64,000 bases of DNA, taken from assembly GCF_001858025.1 (NCBI RefSeq), contig NZ_LZQD01000001.1:1130737-1194736 (forward strand), in the 5' to 3' direction. Below, piece after piece: positions 50,567-59,403 of the stretch. Source of the stretch: Trichormus sp. NMC-1. Lineage in GTDB: Bacteria > Cyanobacteriota > Cyanobacteriia > Cyanobacteriales > Nostocaceae. Under the pieces are notes generated by a model. It made no database searches, was not told the DNA's origin, and worked only from the letters and a program-made list of their open reading frames with translations. The position numbers and the translations under genes were made by a program. The stretch's first letter is position 1. The number at the start of each line of letters is the position of its first letter.

Positions 50567-51328
50567 TTAGTATGCTCCGTTATTTTTAGGCACGATGACA
50601 ACATCAATGGTTTTTAAGATGATCCATAAATCTAGCCAAAAGGTCCTAAATTTGGCATAGTGCAGATCTATTTGGACTCTCCGGGGATAAGGAATATCAT
50701 TACGTCCAGACACTTGCCATAATCCAGTAATTCCCGGACGGATGGTGAGAATCTGATCGATGTGACAGCCATATTTTGGTAATTCTTCCGCGACTAAGGG
50801 ACGGGGACCAACAACACTCATATCCCCTGTTAAAACGTTCCAAAACTGGGGAAATTCGTCCAAGCTGGTAATTCGCAAGAAGTGACCAATTTTGGTAATG
50901 CGGGGGTCTTTTTTGAGCTTAAAAGTATTGGAAAATTCTTGACGCAACTCTGGGGACGTTTCCATCATTTGGACGAGAATTTCGTCTGCATTGCTGACCA
51001 TAGTGCGAAATTTAATACAATTAAAGCGGCGATAGTTTTTACCAACTCTTTCTTGGACATAAAAAATTGGACCTTCTGAACTGACAGCAATCAGTAAGGT
51101 CAAAATTATGTAAAGCGGGAAAAACAAGATCAAGACCGACAGCGAAAATAAAATATCAAACAGTCGTTTGGCAAACTCTCCGTTTAAACCCTGAAAAGAC
51201 AAACCTCTAGGTTGTACCTTTGGCGGTTTATTTTTTTGACCACGTTTTGTTAAAGTATGCGTCGAAGCATTGGCATCTTTACGTGGGTATCGCTTGCCGG
51301 AGAGGAGTGAGCTCTGGGCAGTCATCAT
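50567..51328 (-). CDS. Polyprenyl-phosphate sugar-1-phosphate transferase 2
   Basis: A protein of about 253 aa from the methionine at 51328 (the frame is open to 51352). After a basic N-terminus comes a membrane helix (LFDILFSLSVLILFFPLYII) and then the catalytic domain: GPIFYVQERVGKNYRRFNCIK, KFRTMVSNADEIL, RITSLDEFPQFWNVLTGDMS, GPRPLVAEEL and RPGITGLWQVSGRND. It is a second initiating sugar transferase of the exopolysaccharide type, distinct in sequence from that at 45717-46424. Both probably feed the same or parallel polymers. Confidence 0.9.
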   Translation of the reverse strand: MMTAQSSLLSGKRYPRKDANASTHTLTKRGQKNKPPKVQPRGLSFQGLNGEFAKRLFDILFSLSVLILFFPLYIILTLLIAVSSEGPIFYVQERVGKNYRRFNCIKFRTMVSNADEILVQMMETSPELRQEFSNTFKLKKDPRITKIGHFLRITSLDEFPQFWNVLTGDMSVVGPRPLVAEELPKYGCHIDQILTIRPGITGLWQVSGRNDIPYPRRVQIDLHYAKFRTFWLDLWIILKTIDVVIVPKNNGAY

Positions 51329-51443
51329 ACTCCTTAATAATCCACACCACACATAGTCCCGATCTTAAAGCTAAAAGGCATTGATTCTGGGGAAAAATTC
51401 CCAAAAGCCTGCAAAAGAAATCCAAAAATCCAGACCATCCCTC

Positions 51444-52598
51444 TCAAGAAAGTCTTTTTTCTTGACATTGATTCAAAAAAGCTAGATAGCGCTCTGCGAA
51501 GACTTGTCTAGAAAAACGAGTAGAGTGTAATCGTATATACTCGTAATTGAAAAAATCCTCATAGACTTCAAACTTTTCTACTGCCTCCACTAAAGCTGCT
51601 ACTGTTTGTTCTCTGAAGAAAATACCTGTTCCTGTATCTACACAGGTACGAATATCCCGTACAGTTTCTAAAGCACCTCCCGCACCATAAGCAATCACTG
51701 GAGTTCCACAAGCTTGCGCCTCCACTAAGGCAATGCCAAAATCTTCACAAGCTGCATACACAAATGCTTTAGCACGAGCCATATATTTTTTTACCATATC
51801 ATCGGGTTGCCATCCCAGTATTTGGATATGAGGATTTGCTATCTCACGCAGCTTTTTCATTTCAGGACCTGTACCAATTACCACCAATGGTCGTTTTAGC
51901 TGATTAAAAGCTTGAACAATCAAGGATACTTGTTTATAACTTACTAATCGGGAAACGATGAGATAAAAGTCCTCTTTGTCAGCTAAAAAAGGACAGTCTT
52001 CGATATTTACTGGTGGGTAAATGACTTCTGCTTCTCGCCGATAGCAACGCCAAATGCGCCTAGCTGTATGCTGTGAGTTGGCAATGAAGTAATCAACACG
52101 GTTTGCACTCAATACATCCCATTGACGCAAACTATGCAATAGATATCTTGTCATCCACCCAATCCAGCCTTTTCCTAGTTTGCTTTGGTCTAGATAATCA
52201 AAAGTCAAGTCCCAAGCATAGCGCATTGGACTATGACAATAACAGATGTGCAATTGATCAGGAGTAGTCAGGATGCCTTTGGCAACGGCATGGGATGAAG
52301 ACAGAATTACGTCATATGGCCGCAAATCTAATTGTTCGATTGCCAATGGTAACAAAGGCAAATATTTTTGTACACCTTTGTGGGCTAATGGGAAGTGTTG
52401 GAGAAACGTTGTCCCAATCTGATGCTTGTATAGATAACTTTCAGGATTACTGGATTCAAAATCTATAAGGGCATATAAATCAGCATCAATGTGATTTAAA
52501 ATTTCCCGGACGACGAGTTCTGAACCACCTGTGGCTTTAGGTGTCAGCCATTCATGAATGAGAGCATATTTCAAGGACACAGTTAATGTAGGGGGCAA
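51444..52598 (-). CDS. Family 4 glycosyltransferase
   Basis: A 384-aa GT-B fold enzyme. The N-terminal domain begins KYALIHEWLTPKATGGSELV, the acceptor-side loop. The C-terminal domain has YLIVSRLVSYKQVSLIVQAF and the nucleotide-sugar-binding E-x7-E motif in CEDFGIALVEAQACGTPVIA. It probably adds a sugar (mannose or similar) from a nucleotide donor to a lipid-linked precursor. It lies about 115 bp upstream of the second sugar transferase on the same strand. Together they form an exopolysaccharide pair. Confidence 0.9.
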   Translation of the reverse strand: MPPTLTVSLKYALIHEWLTPKATGGSELVVREILNHIDADLYALIDFESSNPESYLYKHQIGTTFLQHFPLAHKGVQKYLPLLPLAIEQLDLRPYDVILSSSHAVAKGILTTPDQLHICYCHSPMRYAWDLTFDYLDQSKLGKGWIGWMTRYLLHSLRQWDVLSANRVDYFIANSQHTARRIWRCYRREAEVIYPPVNIEDCPFLADKEDFYLIVSRLVSYKQVSLIVQAFNQLKRPLVVIGTGPEMKKLREIANPHIQILGWQPDDMVKKYMARAKAFVYAACEDFGIALVEAQACGTPVIAYGAGGALETVRDIRTCVDTGTGIFFREQTVAALVEAVEKFEVYEDFFNYEYIRLHSTRFSRQVFAERYLAFLNQCQEKRLS

Positions 52599-52774
52599 GG
52601 GGGCAAAAGTGAAGTTATTGAATTTTGAATTTTGAGTTGATGAGTAAGTTGGGCTGTTCTTGGTTAAGCAGAAGATGCAATTTTAGGAAAAGATGTTCCG
52701 AGATGATGCGCCAACCTGATAACCTCAAAGACGAGGGTGATTTTCAAAATAACTGACATAGGAATTGGGGGTTT

Positions 52775-53707
52775 ATGCGAATCCTGATTATTGGTGGTAC
52801 TCGGTTTATTGGTGTGTATCTGACTCAGCTACTGCTGGAAGTTGGACATGAGGTGGTGTTGTTTAATCGTGGTAATTCTCCGGCACCAACGGGAGTAGGA
52901 CAGATTATAGGCGATCGCACTGACTCTAGCCAGTTAAAAGCTAAGTTATCATCAGAAAATTTTGATGTTATTTTTGACAATAATGGTCGGGAACTGGTAG
53001 ATACTCAGCCACTTGCAGAAATTTTTCAAGGACGGGTGCAGCATTTTGTCTATATGAGTTCTGCTGGAGTATATCTTAAATCTGACCAAATGCCCCATAT
53101 AGAGGGTGATGCTGTCGATCCTAAAAGTCGTCACAAGGGTAAGCAGGAAACGGAAGCTTACTTGCAACAATCAGGAATTCCTTTTACTTCTATTCGTCCC
53201 ACTTATATTTACGGACCGAAGAACTATAACGAGTTGGAAGGCTGGTTTTTTGATAGAATTGTGCGCGATCGCCCGATTCCTATTCCCGGTAATGGAATGC
53301 ACATCACTCAGCTAGGCCATGTTAAGGATTTAGCCCAAGCTATGACTCAGGTCATCGGTAACGAAAAAGCCATCCAGCAGATTTATAATATCTCTGGCGA
53401 TCGCTTTGTGACTTTTGATGGTTTAGCTCGTGCTTGTGCTGTGGCTGCTGGTAAATCACCGGATAATGTGAAAATCGTCCATTATGACCCGAAAAAGTTT
53501 GATTTCGGTAAACGCAAAGCTTTTCCCATGCGAGTACAACACTTTTTTGCCTCGGTAAATAAAGCGCAAATAGAATTAAATTGGCAACCTGAATATGATT
53601 TAATTTCTGGGTTGCAAGATTCTTTGGAAAATGATTATTTTCTCTCTGGACGAGATAAATCAGAAATAGATTTTTCTGTAGATGAGGAAATTTTAACTAA
53701 TTCGTAA
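52775..53707 (+). CDS. Atypical SDR, CSP41-like epimerase family protein
   Basis: A 310-aa Rossmann-fold protein. The N-terminus ILIIGGTRFIGVYLTQLL carries the nucleotide motif. The SDR serine region is YMSSAGVYLKSD, but the YxxxK motif is changed to a HKGKQETEAYL segment, as in plastid CSP41 RNA-binding proteins and related cyanobacterial members. These may bind RNA or act on UDP-sugars. The C-terminal FPMRVQHFFASVNKAQIELN fits the same group. Its position beside polysaccharide genes slightly favours a sugar role, and its sequence slightly favours the CSP41 type. I leave the function open. Confidence 0.8.
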   Translation: MRILIIGGTRFIGVYLTQLLLEVGHEVVLFNRGNSPAPTGVGQIIGDRTDSSQLKAKLSSENFDVIFDNNGRELVDTQPLAEIFQGRVQHFVYMSSAGVYLKSDQMPHIEGDAVDPKSRHKGKQETEAYLQQSGIPFTSIRPTYIYGPKNYNELEGWFFDRIVRDRPIPIPGNGMHITQLGHVKDLAQAMTQVIGNEKAIQQIYNISGDRFVTFDGLARACAVAAGKSPDNVKIVHYDPKKFDFGKRKAFPMRVQHFFASVNKAQIELNWQPEYDLISGLQDSLENDYFLSGRDKSEIDFSVDEEILTNS

Positions 53708-53753
53708 TTCGTAAACAGGCGACAGGGAACAGGTGACAGGTGACAGGTAATTC

Positions 53754-54323
53754 TTAATTTTCTCCGCGTCCCCGCGTCTCCGCGTCTCCGTGTCCCCGTG
53801 TCCCCGCGTCATCTGGTTGATTATTTGAAGGTATCAGATAAATTACGCCTGATGTGACAGTAAAAACAACTGATACCCAGAAGGCAATTAAAGCCGGAGT
53901 TTGCCAAACTGGTGATAAAGGTGCAATAAGTAGGGATATGGCAACTATTTGACTAACTGTTTTCAGTTTCCCCCAAATATTCGCACCAGTGATGGTGGTT
54001 TGATTGACTCGCCAACCGGCGATCGCTATTTCCCGTGCTAAAATTACAAACACACCCCAAGCTGGGATTTTTCCTAATTCTACTAATACCAATAATGGTG
54101 CTAATACCAGCAATTTATCCACTAAAGGATCAAGAAGTTTGCCTAATTCGCTAATTTGGTTAAGTTTTCTGGCTAAATAACCATCTAACCAATCAGTTAA
54201 AGCTGCAATTAAAAATATTGTTAAACATATCCACTTTGCTTCATTAGTGGGATTATATAAACCGTAAAATAGAAATGGTATTCCCAAAAGACGAGAGAAA
54301 GTAATCCAGTTAGGTAAAGTCAT
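53754..54323 (-). CDS. pgsA: Phosphatidylglycerophosphate synthase
   Basis: A CDP-alcohol phosphotransferase of 189 aa from the methionine at 54323 (MTLPNWITFSRLLGIPFLF). The family motif D-G-x2-A-R-x8-G-x3-D-x3-D is complete in DGYLARKLNQISELGKLLD plus PLVDK. Five hydrophobic segments are visible. It makes phosphatidylglycerol phosphate, the precursor of the thylakoid lipid phosphatidylglycerol. The last 18 residues (DDAGTRGHGDAETRGRGEN region) are encoded by a CGCGTCTCCGTGTCCC repeat that has replaced the natural C-terminus without breaking the core. Confidence 0.92.
   Translation of the reverse strand: MTLPNWITFSRLLGIPFLFYGLYNPTNEAKWICLTIFLIAALTDWLDGYLARKLNQISELGKLLDPLVDKLLVLAPLLVLVELGKIPAWGVFVILAREIAIAGWRVNQTTITGANIWGKLKTVSQIVAISLLIAPLSPVWQTPALIAFWVSVVFTVTSGVIYLIPSNNQPDDAGTRGHGDAETRGRGEN
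53756..53812. repeat. CGCGTCTCC/GTGTCCCC low-complexity repeat within pgsA
   Basis: Alternating units of the type CCGCGTCTCCG and TGTCCCCG run across the 3' end of pgsA. They encode its Arg/Gly/Asp-rich tail on the minus strand. Similar GACGCGGAGA units lie at 55919-55965 and in the CCCCATCT block near 38.8 kb. Confidence 0.7.
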
Positions 54324-54500
54324 AAATAATTCAAAATTCAAAATAGATCTTCTTCCGTCAGGGATAGAAAATTCCCCACTGAAGGCATCTACACTTTACC
54401 ATGATCCACCGAATGCCCCGTCCTCAACGCAGTAGGGAGGGGATAAAAGGTTGGTTAAAATGTCTACGGCTATAAACCAGGGATATTTGACCAAAATATC

Positions 54501-54565
54501 AACGGCGAGCAAGCCCCTGGCTTTAGACATGGGGGTTAGCCGTTGGCGATTTTAATCGCCGCCCC
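54501..54565 (+). ncRNA. Possible relic omegaRNA / IS200-IS605 right-end structure
   Basis: AACGGC (54501) pairs with GCCGTT (54539-54544), enclosing AAGCCCCTGGCTTTAGACATGGGGG, given here in parts as GCCCCTGG and its partner ATGGGGG. A second hairpin GGCGATT-TT-AATCGCC follows directly. The CCCCTGGCTTTAG block is typical of the right ends of cyanobacterial TnpB elements. No tnpB gene or remnant frame is found upstream, so this would be an orphan end. Confidence 0.35.
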
Positions 54566-54600
54566 CATTCTTCTACATAGTTGTATTTTATTATTAGTAA

Positions 54601-54725
54601 CAGGACTTACTCAACTGGCATATTACTACGGTGCGTCTGATGCCGAAAATATGTTGATTGTTACCGAATTTTGGAGTCTGACGCACCCTACAAGAGACAT
54701 TTAGTGTGACACTTGCGTAAGCCCT
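54601..54725. repeat. MITE-like unit with GGACTTAC...GTAAGCCC ends
   Basis: GGACTTACTCAACTGGCA at the left matches the reverse complement of TGACACTTGCGTAAGCCC at the right at 14 of 18 positions. Between them are GGTGCGTCTGA and TCTGACGCACC, also paired. It resembles non-autonomous derivatives of an IS with GGACTTACGCAAGTG ends. Confidence 0.65.
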
Positions 54726-54760
54726 AAGTAGTTAACAAAACACTATTAGGAAAGTTAACC

Positions 54761-55078
54761 GTGCTATATCACTTAGATTTTCACGTCGAATACCCAGAGG
54801 ATATGACTCAGCGAGAACTGTTTGCAATTTGGAGTGAAGAAGCAGATGCTGCACTACAAGCAAAAAGCGCGGGAATAGTTGTAGATTTGTGGAAATGTGT
54901 GGGAACTCGTCGGGTAATTGTGATTGTGGATGTTCCAACTCCTGACACCCTTGATCAAATTCTGTTAGATTTACCGATTATGAAAAAAAATGGTCATAAG
55001 GTGCAGGTGGAGGTAACTCCTCTAAGAAGGTATGAAGACTTTGCAGCGGATATCAAAGCTAGGTTAGAGGTTGTTTAA
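54761..55078 (+). CDS. Muconolactone delta-isomerase-like protein
   Basis: A 105-aa ferredoxin-like fold protein starting from GTG: LYHLDFHVEYPEDMTQRELF, then IWSEEADAALQAKSAGIVVD and LPIMKKNGHKVQVEVTPLRR. This matches the muconolactone isomerase (MIase-like) family in length and pattern. Aromatic degradation genes are absent around it, so the cyanobacterial protein probably has another small-molecule or regulatory role. It stands alone between pgsA and a small membrane protein gene, with a repeat immediately upstream. Confidence 0.85.
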   Translation: MLYHLDFHVEYPEDMTQRELFAIWSEEADAALQAKSAGIVVDLWKCVGTRRVIVIVDVPTPDTLDQILLDLPIMKKNGHKVQVEVTPLRRYEDFAADIKARLEVV

Positions 55079-55512
55079 AAAGTATTGTTATTCAATACCT
55101 TCGCCAATTTGCAAAATATAGGGCTGAAAGCCAATAAAATCGTGACGATATCAATAGGGTTTCAAGATTTTGGCGCAGGTATTGTTATTAACATCCAATA
55201 TATTGGAGACCTAACCCTCAGTTCTCTTCCATACAAGGAAAAGAAGGAATCATAAGCCCTCCTGCTGGTACGAGACATTCAGGGAGAGGTTGTTGAGGGT
55301 TAGGGGGTTAGGTCTCCTATGTCTTTAATTCAATCGAAAACTACTATTTAAATAAAATTATTCCTTTGGATATACATTCATAAAATCACAAGCAAAACTA
55401 TCGACAGAGATAGCGCAAATTTTATTTTGCTACACCTATAATTAAAACCTTGTGAATACTTTTGAGGAATTTGACTCAATACTAGAAAATAATACACAGC
55501 AAGGTAAATAAT
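55079..55512. other. Gap containing a GGAGACCTAACC inverted-repeat element
   Basis: A 434-bp region. A 113-bp element at 55205-55317 with perfect 12-bp inverted ends occupies the middle; the rest is AT-rich and probably carries the promoter of the next gene. No open frame of note was found. Confidence 0.6.
55205..55317. repeat. Inverted-repeat element GGAGACCTAACC...GGTTAGGTCTCC
   Basis: The 12-bp terminal repeats are exact reverse complements. The interior holds CCTTTTC-type and AGGGAGAGGTTG sequence like the AACCTCTC family, so it may be a variant of that group. It is non-coding. Confidence 0.7.
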
Positions 55513-55902
55513 ATGGATATTAATGGGATATTGCCACAAAAAATAGTAGCAAATACAACTAGCAAACAGTTAATTCACCGCGATGTTAAACAGAATCCAG
55601 TACAAAAAGAGGGCTTAAATTTCACTGATTTAGCAATATCGTTAAGTCCTCTGAGCTTTGTCTTGGTTTGGGCTATTTTTCTAGTTATTTTGCAAAAAAC
55701 TCGTTCTCATTTAGATAATAAGATAGTTTTTACTATCAATGGTTTACAGAAAGTTCCTTGTAAAAACTGTAAATTTTTTGCCAATAATCATTATCTTAAG
55801 TGTGCTGTGCAGCCCGATCTTGTTCTCACAGAAGAGGCAATAAATTGTTCTGAATACTGCCCCAAAAAAGGCAAATTTCCCATCAATCAATTTTTTAATT
55901 AA
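55513..55902 (+). CDS. Small membrane protein with Cys-rich C-terminus
   Basis: A 129-aa protein. One membrane helix lies at about residues 43-61 (SPLSFVLVWAIFLVILQ). The C-terminal 45 residues contain six cysteines in the arrangement CKNC ... LKC ... INC ... YC. The pattern C-x2-C-KFF-...-LKCAVQP is seen in other small cyanobacterial proteins whose function is not established. A metal or Fe-S site on the cytoplasmic side is a reasonable inference. A CAAGGTAAATAAT ribosome site precedes the ATG. No operon partner is evident. Confidence 0.7.
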   Translation: MDINGILPQKIVANTTSKQLIHRDVKQNPVQKEGLNFTDLAISLSPLSFVLVWAIFLVILQKTRSHLDNKIVFTINGLQKVPCKNCKFFANNHYLKCAVQPDLVLTEEAINCSEYCPKKGKFPINQFFN

Positions 55903-56036
55903 GTCCTACCAATTCTGACGCGGAGATGGGGGGACGCAGAGACGCGGGGAGGGGAAGACGCGGAGAGTTTGTTTGATCAGCAATTAAGTAGAGTAAAACC
56001 CTCTTTCTCCCTGCACCCTGCACCCTGCCCCCTGCC

Positions 56037-56087
56037 TATTTATTCCCTATTCCCTATTCCCTATTCCCTGTTCCCTGTTCCCTGTTT
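56037..56087 (+). repeat. CCCTATT/CCCTGTT heptamer tandem repeat
   Basis: Seven-base units ATTCCCT then GTTCCCT are repeated about seven times in a row, the type known as long or short tandem repeats in heterocystous cyanobacteria. GACGCGGAGA-type sequence lies upstream at 55919-55965 and CACCCTGC units at 56013-56033. Confidence 0.75.
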
Positions 56088-56134
56088 ACGAATTACGTAT
56101 CCCTAGCGGGACCGTAGGCACTATTACGAATTAG

Positions 56135-59100
56135 TTACTTTGGTGATTGATTATATTTTGCTATCAACTCTTTCACTTGAGCCATGACCAGTGGGTGTTG
56201 ATCTGTTTGCAAGTGGGGGAGAATTTCTTGAATTACTCGCTGAGAAACTACACTCAGGTAGGAAATCGCTGCTTCCCTCACAAAACCTGTGGGATGGCGC
56301 AAATTTACCAGAATTTCCGTAGTTGTAAGTCGAATATAAGCAGCTTGAGCAAAATGAAAACAGCAAGCCAAACACCAATCAGATAGCAAATTTCCTTGAT
56401 TAATTAGCTTACACAGGCGCTCATTGACGGAAATATTTTCATATTTCCAAAATCCTCCATCGACAAGATACTTGAGTTTTTCTTGTTCTGGTCGTCGATC
56501 TAAAATGTTTAGCAATAAAGACTTGCAAGGCAAATTCACAGTGTGGTCTAATATCTCTAAACCTCGTGCTAAATTCACCAAGGACTGAGATTGAAGATTG
56601 AAAGCTGCGGCTTGCATCTTTTCTGCGGGGTAAAGCAGTTTCAACAGCAGTAATAACCGATCTTTAACATCCAACTCTAATTCTAGAAGTGAGCGTTGCA
56701 GCAACTGACCAATAGTCAAAATCTTCTCATTCTTTTGATAATATTCAAGAGAATCGAGATTTTGGAAGTCTAGGTAAGCAGCATATATCTCACCTAATAA
56801 TCGTAATTCTTGCTCAATTAAAGCTTCAACCCGACTTTCATAAAACCGATCCACAACACTGCTATTTTCAGCTTGTTGCTGAATTTTCAGTAAACTGCGG
56901 AGGATATAGTCTCTAGTAGTACCCCAGGATATTTCCAAATATAGCCATAAAGTTTCTATGGCTTCTGGTGTGGCGATTTGAGCAATTGTCCGCCAAGCGT
57001 ACATTCGCACAACTTCTGGTTTGTAAATATTTGTAGCTAGTTTCAACAGCATGGGAACGGCTTCATTTTCCAGACTCACCAAGCACTGCATAGCTGTAGT
57101 TCGAGTAGATTTGTAATAAAGTGCTGCCAGCAGTGATGAATAGTACTCCTCTAAATGGGTAGCAGCAATCATTTCTAAGACGGCACAGCGTACCCGCAAT
57201 GAGTTATCTTGCAATAAATTGGGGATGTGAATCCGCAATGCTTGTAAATGGATTGCTTCTCTAAGCGCTCTGACTCCATTTACCCGTTCTCGTTCTTGTT
57301 CATGAGTCAGCATCAGCCGCATAGTTTTAGAAGCTGCTAACTTTTGCATAGGAGTTCCTTGACGCAAGAGTAAAGCTGCGGCGGTGGCGCGGATAAGTGC
57401 GTGGTGTTTTGGTTGCAGGTACTCTTCTAATAGACTTAAATCAGGATTGACTCCAGCCAGCCAAACGTAACGCATAGCCAGAGCGAACACTTCAGGATCA
57501 ACTGTTCCTAGGGGTTGGTCTAACAAGAAACGAATTTCAGGGATATAGAGAGGATTTGCACCTGCGAGCAGCATCACTTCTAAGCTTTGAACTTGTAAAT
57601 CTGGGGGTAACTTAACTAGCAATGGTGCTAAAACTTCTCCTGCTCCGGGAAGATCAATTTGGGCTAAAAGTTCCAGACAAGAGTGTTTATCGGCTGTAGT
57701 GCCTGTTTCTACTAAAGCTTTGACTATTCCCTGCTTGAAGGCACGCAAGCCCACGGTGGCAGCACTTAATCCGCCTCGTTCTGCACTTAAGACTAATACG
57801 TCAACATAGCGCGATCGCAATTCCCACACTACTTTTAAACAGGTGGCAGCTACAATCACGGTTTCGCCGATTAATACCCACTTTTGTAGTGGTTCAGGAA
57901 CATATTTTTTGGAGATAAATATAGTGGCGAAAATTACTACTCCTGTCAAACCTGATGCGATCGCTTCGGCTGTCCCACTGGATAAGGCCTGCATTCGGCT
58001 ACGAATCCGCTCTGGAATCGGTTGATACAGCGCGGGACCGCTACTAATCACAAAGGTATAACGCAGCAGTTCATCGCAAAATTTGAGACTGATTAAACCC
58101 CAGAAAAATCCCGGCTCTTCAATGGCCGGAAATAAGTTGAGAAGGGAAATCACCGCTGGTAATAAAAAACCGACAGTAATTGGTAAGAGTGCAGCTGTGA
58201 AAAACACACCGACTTTTTCAATCAGTCGGCTGGAAATAAACCACTGGGTAACTAATTCACACAGTCCCACAATGCCACCAAACACACCCAAGAAGCCGGC
58301 AAGTTCTTGTTGACTTAAATTGGAATTCAGTTCCCGCAAATACTGAAAATCTATTAATAGACCAATGACTTGCAACAGGGCAAAAAAGGCGAATAACTGC
58401 CAAACATAGCGTTTTAGGGGAGTTTCTAGGCGGCGGTGTCGGGAGGCTTGTTCTTCGGTGATGTGCCGTTGTGGGGTATGGGGAAATGCGGTTGGATATT
58501 TATAAGTTAAATAAAATAAGATTCCTGAGCCGAAAAGAACGACTATACAAGCAATGAGAATGACTGTATTCAGGTTGGCGAATTTAAGTAACCAAGGTAA
58601 ACTAAAGCCACTAATCACGTCGGCTACTAATATGCCACTACTAACTAATGGGTAAGTGCGCTTAATCTCACGAATGTTGAAGAGTTGATTAGCAACAATT
58701 GAGGTGTTGAGGTCATTGACTACGTAACAGGCATCTACCCACAACCTCAGCAGAAAAATGATAATTACTGCCACGTAGGGAATATGTATACCCCAATGTA
58801 ATACTACTAATAACAATAAGGGCATGACCATGCCTGGTGCGATCGCTACAATCACCGCACGCAACGGAAAAACTTTTTGTAACCAAGAGTATAAAACAAC
58901 TAGTCCAGCACCTGTGACTGCACTGGCAATATAAATCCAAGGTAGTTGTCCCGCACCATATTCATCTAAAAACATGGCTACAGTGCTATCCTCAGCCCAC
59001 CGCAATCCTACAGATACAATTGTGTAGAAGGCAAACATCATCCAAGTGCGTTCCACTTCTTCTGGTCGAAGATTCACCCACTTAAGCAATCGTGCCACAA

Positions 59101-59140
59101 CGCCTTTATTGGTAGCTAACCTGTGATTTTTTAATTCCAT
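56135..59140 (-). CDS. NTT/MFS-like membrane transporter fused to HEAT repeats
   Basis: A 1001-aa protein. Residues 30-440 form about eleven or twelve membrane helices in an arrangement like ATP/ADP translocase (NTT) or MFS proteins: RTWMMFAFYTIVSVGLRWAE at the start and LPWIYIASAVTGAGLVVLYS next. Residues 470-1000 form helical HEAT-like repeats (VQSLEVMLLAGANPLYIPEI, CAVLEMIAATHLEEYY, and a final FVREAAISYLSVVSQRVIQE). Such fusions occur in cyanobacteria without a known role. A sensor or scaffold function on the cytoplasmic side is a guess. It lies 263 bp downstream of infC on the same strand, so it is probably separate. Confidence 0.75.
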   Translation of the reverse strand: MELKNHRLATNKGVVARLLKWVNLRPEEVERTWMMFAFYTIVSVGLRWAEDSTVAMFLDEYGAGQLPWIYIASAVTGAGLVVLYSWLQKVFPLRAVIVAIAPGMVMPLLLLVVLHWGIHIPYVAVIIIFLLRLWVDACYVVNDLNTSIVANQLFNIREIKRTYPLVSSGILVADVISGFSLPWLLKFANLNTVILIACIVVLFGSGILFYLTYKYPTAFPHTPQRHITEEQASRHRRLETPLKRYVWQLFAFFALLQVIGLLIDFQYLRELNSNLSQQELAGFLGVFGGIVGLCELVTQWFISSRLIEKVGVFFTAALLPITVGFLLPAVISLLNLFPAIEEPGFFWGLISLKFCDELLRYTFVISSGPALYQPIPERIRSRMQALSSGTAEAIASGLTGVVIFATIFISKKYVPEPLQKWVLIGETVIVAATCLKVVWELRSRYVDVLVLSAERGGLSAATVGLRAFKQGIVKALVETGTTADKHSCLELLAQIDLPGAGEVLAPLLVKLPPDLQVQSLEVMLLAGANPLYIPEIRFLLDQPLGTVDPEVFALAMRYVWLAGVNPDLSLLEEYLQPKHHALIRATAAALLLRQGTPMQKLAASKTMRLMLTHEQERERVNGVRALREAIHLQALRIHIPNLLQDNSLRVRCAVLEMIAATHLEEYYSSLLAALYYKSTRTTAMQCLVSLENEAVPMLLKLATNIYKPEVVRMYAWRTIAQIATPEAIETLWLYLEISWGTTRDYILRSLLKIQQQAENSSVVDRFYESRVEALIEQELRLLGEIYAAYLDFQNLDSLEYYQKNEKILTIGQLLQRSLLELELDVKDRLLLLLKLLYPAEKMQAAAFNLQSQSLVNLARGLEILDHTVNLPCKSLLLNILDRRPEQEKLKYLVDGGFWKYENISVNERLCKLINQGNLLSDWCLACCFHFAQAAYIRLTTTEILVNLRHPTGFVREAAISYLSVVSQRVIQEILPHLQTDQHPLVMAQVKELIAKYNQSPK

Positions 59141-59403
59141 GCAGTTTTAATTTCTGGGGTAATCACAACGCAATGGCTAAGTAATTAGAATAACAGTATC
59201 TGAATAGCAAAAGTCCTGAACAACTGAGTATTATCTTTCCCACTCAGGTGTCAGGACTATCATTTTTAGATAAATTTACCAGAATTTAGACAACAATTTA
59301 AAACTGATGAGCGCTTGGGGTCGGAAAACAATATCCCTGATTTCCACACAGAGTCTATTATTACCTCATATACCCAGCCCTCACCACTATTTTGGTCAGA
59401 GGA

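Larger units (their letters stand above)
54324..54760. other. Gap with relic element ends before the isomerase-like gene
   Basis: A 437-bp divergent region. It contains a structured GC-rich segment at about 54440-54570, like the 3' ends of TnpB-type insertion sequences, and a MITE-like unit at 54609-54725. Both are listed separately. No protein gene is seen. Confidence 0.6.
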
